The notes under the pieces: model-generated
What the model saw: only the letters and a program-made list of their open reading frames with translations
Databases searched by the model: none
Told to the model about the DNA's origin: nothing
Position numbers and translations under genes: made by a program
Part shown: piece after piece, positions 19,685 to 21,919 of the stretch
Layout of the letters: every line of letters begins with the position of its first letter
How positions within the stretch are numbered: position 1 is the first letter of the stretch
Source: JANRLJ01 sp034437895
GTDB lineage: Bacteria > Chloroflexota > Anaerolineae > Aggregatilineales > Phototrophicaceae
Length of the DNA stretch: 21,919 nt
Direction: 5' to 3'
Assembly (NCBI GenBank): GCA_034437895.1
Contig: DAOTTO010000233.1
Location: 1-21,919, forward strand

Positions 19685-21919
19685 ATGACTTACAATATTC
19701 GTAAGGCTGCCGTGATCGGCTCTGGCACGATGGGCGGCGGCATCGCTACCGTGTTGGCTGGCATCGGCGTAGAAACGATGTTATTGGATATTCCCGCCAA
19801 AGGGACGCAGCCTGGTGATTCACCTGCTAAGCGTAACGCTGTCGTCAGCGGCAATCTCCAAATGCTGCAAAAAATGCGCCCGCCGCAGTTGTTCAGCCCG
19901 TCCGTGATGGAAAATATCAGCATCGGCAATATTGATGATGATCTCGACAAATTAGCGGATGCCGATTGGATTATCGAAGTTGTGGTGGAACGGCTGGACA
20001 TCAAGCAAAATTTGATGGCGAAGCTAGCGGAAATCGCCAAGCCGACGGCGATCATCACGACCAATACCTCCGGTCTGCCGATTAATCAAATCGCAGAGGG
20101 ACTCGGCGAAGACTTTACCCGCCGCTTTATAGGAACCCATTTTTTTAATCCGCCCCGTTATTTATATTTACTCGAAGTTATCCCCCACGAGAATACCGAT
20201 CCTGAAGCCGTAAACTTCATGGTAGAGTTCGCTACCGCTCGGCTCGGCAAAGGGGTTGTTGTCGCTAAGGATCGCCCGAACTTTATCGGCAACCGTTTTA
20301 TGTCGATGGCGGGGATGCAAACGATGGGGTTGGCGCTCGATCAAGGCTTTACAGTCGAGGAAGTAGATGCGCTGACGGGCCCGCTGATTGGTCGGCCTAA
20401 GACCTCGACTTTCCGCTTGAATGATCTGGTCGGGTTTGATATTGCGGTTCATGTCGCGCAAAATTTGTATCCGGCGATTAAAGATGATCCGGCGCGGGAA
20501 GTGCTGAATCATCCCGCGGCCTCAGCTCTAAGTCAGAAAATGTTGGATAACGAATGGTTGGGCAACAAAAGCGGACAAGGCTTTTATAAGCAGGTCAAAG
20601 GCGCAAGCGGCGAGCGTGAATTCTGGGTGCTGAATCTGGAAACATTTGAGTATGAAGCCCCGAAAAATCCCACGTTTGAGAGCGTAAAGAAGCATGAGCG
20701 TGTGAAGCCCACAGGTGAGCGCATCAAGCGGTTGATTGCGGAAGAAGATCGCGCCGGACAATTTTTGTGGCATGTTCACGCTTTTTATCTGGCGTATGCC
20801 AGCCACCGCGTGCCAGAAATCACCGATACGATCCTCAATATTGATAACGCGCAAAAATGGGGCTTCAGCCATGAGATGGGGCCGTTTGAAATTTGGGATG
20901 CGATTGGTGTTGAGGAAAATATCGTGCCGTTTGAAGCAGCAGGCTATCCGGTGGCGGATTGGGTCAAAAATATGGTCGCCAGCGGAAAGACGACCTTCTA
21001 TCAGCGCGATGCGGCTGGACAGATTACAGGCTATTACAGTCCACAAGAGACGCAGTATGTGCCGCTGAAAGTCGATCCGCGCCAGATCACGGTTGCCAGC
21101 TTAAAAGCCGCCAATAAAGAACTCGCCGGAAACAAAGATGCCAGCGTCTATGATATGGGCGATGGAGCGCTGCTGTGGGAGTTCCATACCAAGCAAAATT
21201 CGATTACGTCTGGCTTAATCGAGATGGGACACAAAGCACTGGAAATCCTGAACGATGATGTGTATAAGGCGCTGGTCGTGGGCAATGATGCCGAGCGCTT
21301 TTCCATCGGCGCGAATCTCGATCCGAGCAATTTACAAGAAGGGCTGGAAGGGATTGAACGCACCCTCCGCGCTTTACAAGACCTGACACAAGCGCTGCGT
21401 TATGCCTCGAAACCTGTCGTTACGGCGGCGCACAATATGGCGCTCGGCGGCGGTTGCGAATTGATGATGTCTGGCACGGCGACTGTCGCCCATATCGAAT
21501 TGTATACAGGGTTGGTAGAAGTCGGCGTTGGCCTTGTTCCGGCAGGCGGCGGGATGAAGGAACTCGTCCGTCGGGTGATTAATCCCATCAAAGAGGCGCA
21601 CGAACACAACGATATTCTGCCTGCGATGCAGGTGATTTTTGAAACAGTGGCGACGGCGAAGGTCAGCGGCAGCGCCCTCGAAGCGCAGCAGATCGGCTTC
21701 CTCGCGCCAACCGATCATATCGTCATGAATCGGGCGCATTTGCTCGGTGAGGCCAAGCGGGTCGCGTTGGAGATCGCCGAAAGTTACGTCCCCCACAAGC
21801 CAGAGAAAGTATGGGCTTCCGGGCGGGATACTTACGCTGCGCTGCTGATCGCCATCGAGAGTTTCCGCGAGGGTGGTTTCGCCAGCGAATACGATGCCTA
21901 TATCTCCAAGCAGTTGGCC
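19685..21919 (+). CDS. fadN: 3-hydroxyacyl-CoA dehydrogenase/enoyl-CoA hydratase fusion (FadN type), 3' end beyond window
   Basis: A two-enzyme protein that hydrates enoyl-CoA and oxidises 3-hydroxyacyl-CoA in beta-oxidation. The dehydrogenase half comes first, as in B. subtilis FadN and unlike FadB. It has the NAD site AAVIGSGTMGGGIATVLAGI (about residues 8-27), the catalytic His152 in FIGTHFFNPPRYLYLLEVI, and KDRPNFIGNRF; a second dehydrogenase-type helical region follows (LNIDNAQKWGFSHEMGPFEI). The hydratase half (about residues 490-720) has the oxyanion loop ALVVGNDAERFSIGANL and MALGGGCELMMSG, with Glu592 and Glu612 twenty residues apart, as the two catalytic Glu of crotonases. 745 codons are visible and the frame is open at the right edge; FadN proteins have near 790. 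The ATG at 19685 has AAGG about 11 bases upstream. Works with the thiolase and acyl-CoA dehydrogenases of this window. Confidence 0.93.
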   Translation, partial: MTYNIRKAAVIGSGTMGGGIATVLAGIGVETMLLDIPAKGTQPGDSPAKRNAVVSGNLQMLQKMRPPQLFSPSVMENISIGNIDDDLDKLADADWIIEVVVERLDIKQNLMAKLAEIAKPTAIITTNTSGLPINQIAEGLGEDFTRRFIGTHFFNPPRYLYLLEVIPHENTDPEAVNFMVEFATARLGKGVVVAKDRPNFIGNRFMSMAGMQTMGLALDQGFTVEEVDALTGPLIGRPKTSTFRLNDLVGFDIAVHVAQNLYPAIKDDPAREVLNHPAASALSQKMLDNEWLGNKSGQGFYKQVKGASGEREFWVLNLETFEYEAPKNPTFESVKKHERVKPTGERIKRLIAEEDRAGQFLWHVHAFYLAYASHRVPEITDTILNIDNAQKWGFSHEMGPFEIWDAIGVEENIVPFEAAGYPVADWVKNMVASGKTTFYQRDAAGQITGYYSPQETQYVPLKVDPRQITVASLKAANKELAGNKDASVYDMGDGALLWEFHTKQNSITSGLIEMGHKALEILNDDVYKALVVGNDAERFSIGANLDPSNLQEGLEGIERTLRALQDLTQALRYASKPVVTAAHNMALGGGCELMMSGTATVAHIELYTGLVEVGVGLVPAGGGMKELVRRVINPIKEAHEHNDILPAMQVIFETVATAKVSGSALEAQQIGFLAPTDHIVMNRAHLLGEAKRVALEIAESYVPHKPEKVWASGRDTYAALLIAIESFREGGFASEYDAYISKQLA

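Overview
The window looks like a chromosomal segment of an aerobic, heterotrophic bacterium with a fatty-acid / acyl-CoA degrading lifestyle. Gene style (the ribosomal cluster infC-rpmI-rplT followed by a SpoU methyltransferase, fadN-type fused beta-oxidation enzymes, a small double-CxxC protein with an LRRLRGPEW motif, and the dispersed hairpins) suggests a Chloroflexota (Anaerolineae-like) genome; that assignment is an inference from remembered family resemblance, not a search. The genetic code is the standard bacterial one: TAA, TAG and TGA all end intact genes. No tRNA, rRNA, CRISPR array, transposase or phage gene was seen.

Layout. 1-1076 (-): thiolase cut by the left edge, behind a palindrome that overlaps its -10 box. 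1261-4673 (-): a tight four-gene run transcribed P450 -> GNAT -> methyltransferase -> nucleoside phosphorylase, facing a divergent TetR regulator (4794-5411, +) across a strong sigma70-like promoter with a palindrome on its -10. 5455-6694: a second TetR gene (-) divergent from a SRPBCC-family gene (+) that carries an in-frame TAA; two copies of a 16-bp palindrome lie between them. 6703-8644 (-): lipoprotein overlapping a HAD-like hydrolase with an altered motif I. 9000-9380: small double-CxxC protein. 9385-11794 (+): infC (apparently with a non-canonical start codon), rpmI, rplT, terminator, SpoU/TrmH methyltransferase. 12122-13623 (+): secreted PPC-domain protein broken by a frameshift. 13736-19612 (+): third TetR, SDR, two previously uncalled microprotein ORFs, a divergent acyl-CoA dehydrogenase lacking the usual catalytic Glu, DinB-like protein, STAS-like protein, a normal acyl-CoA dehydrogenase, and a nonsense-interrupted paralogue of the STAS-like gene. 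19685-21919 (+): FadN-type 3-hydroxyacyl-CoA dehydrogenase/enoyl-CoA hydratase cut by the right edge.

How the genes fit. Thiolase, the acyl-CoA dehydrogenases, the SDR and FadN together cover the steps of beta-oxidation. The thiolase promoter and the promoter of the third TetR share a 22-bp site of form TAATCTA-N8-T(A/C)GATTA, and the fadN leader holds one half-site; this suggests that TetR is the local fatty-acid-degradation regulator. The most unusual signals are this shared operator, the infC start, the pair of one-helix microproteins at 15328-15512, the Glu-less acyl-CoA dehydrogenase, and three separate gene-breaking lesions (TAA at 6449, frameshift near 13000, TGA at 19316) that should be tested as real decay versus assembly error.
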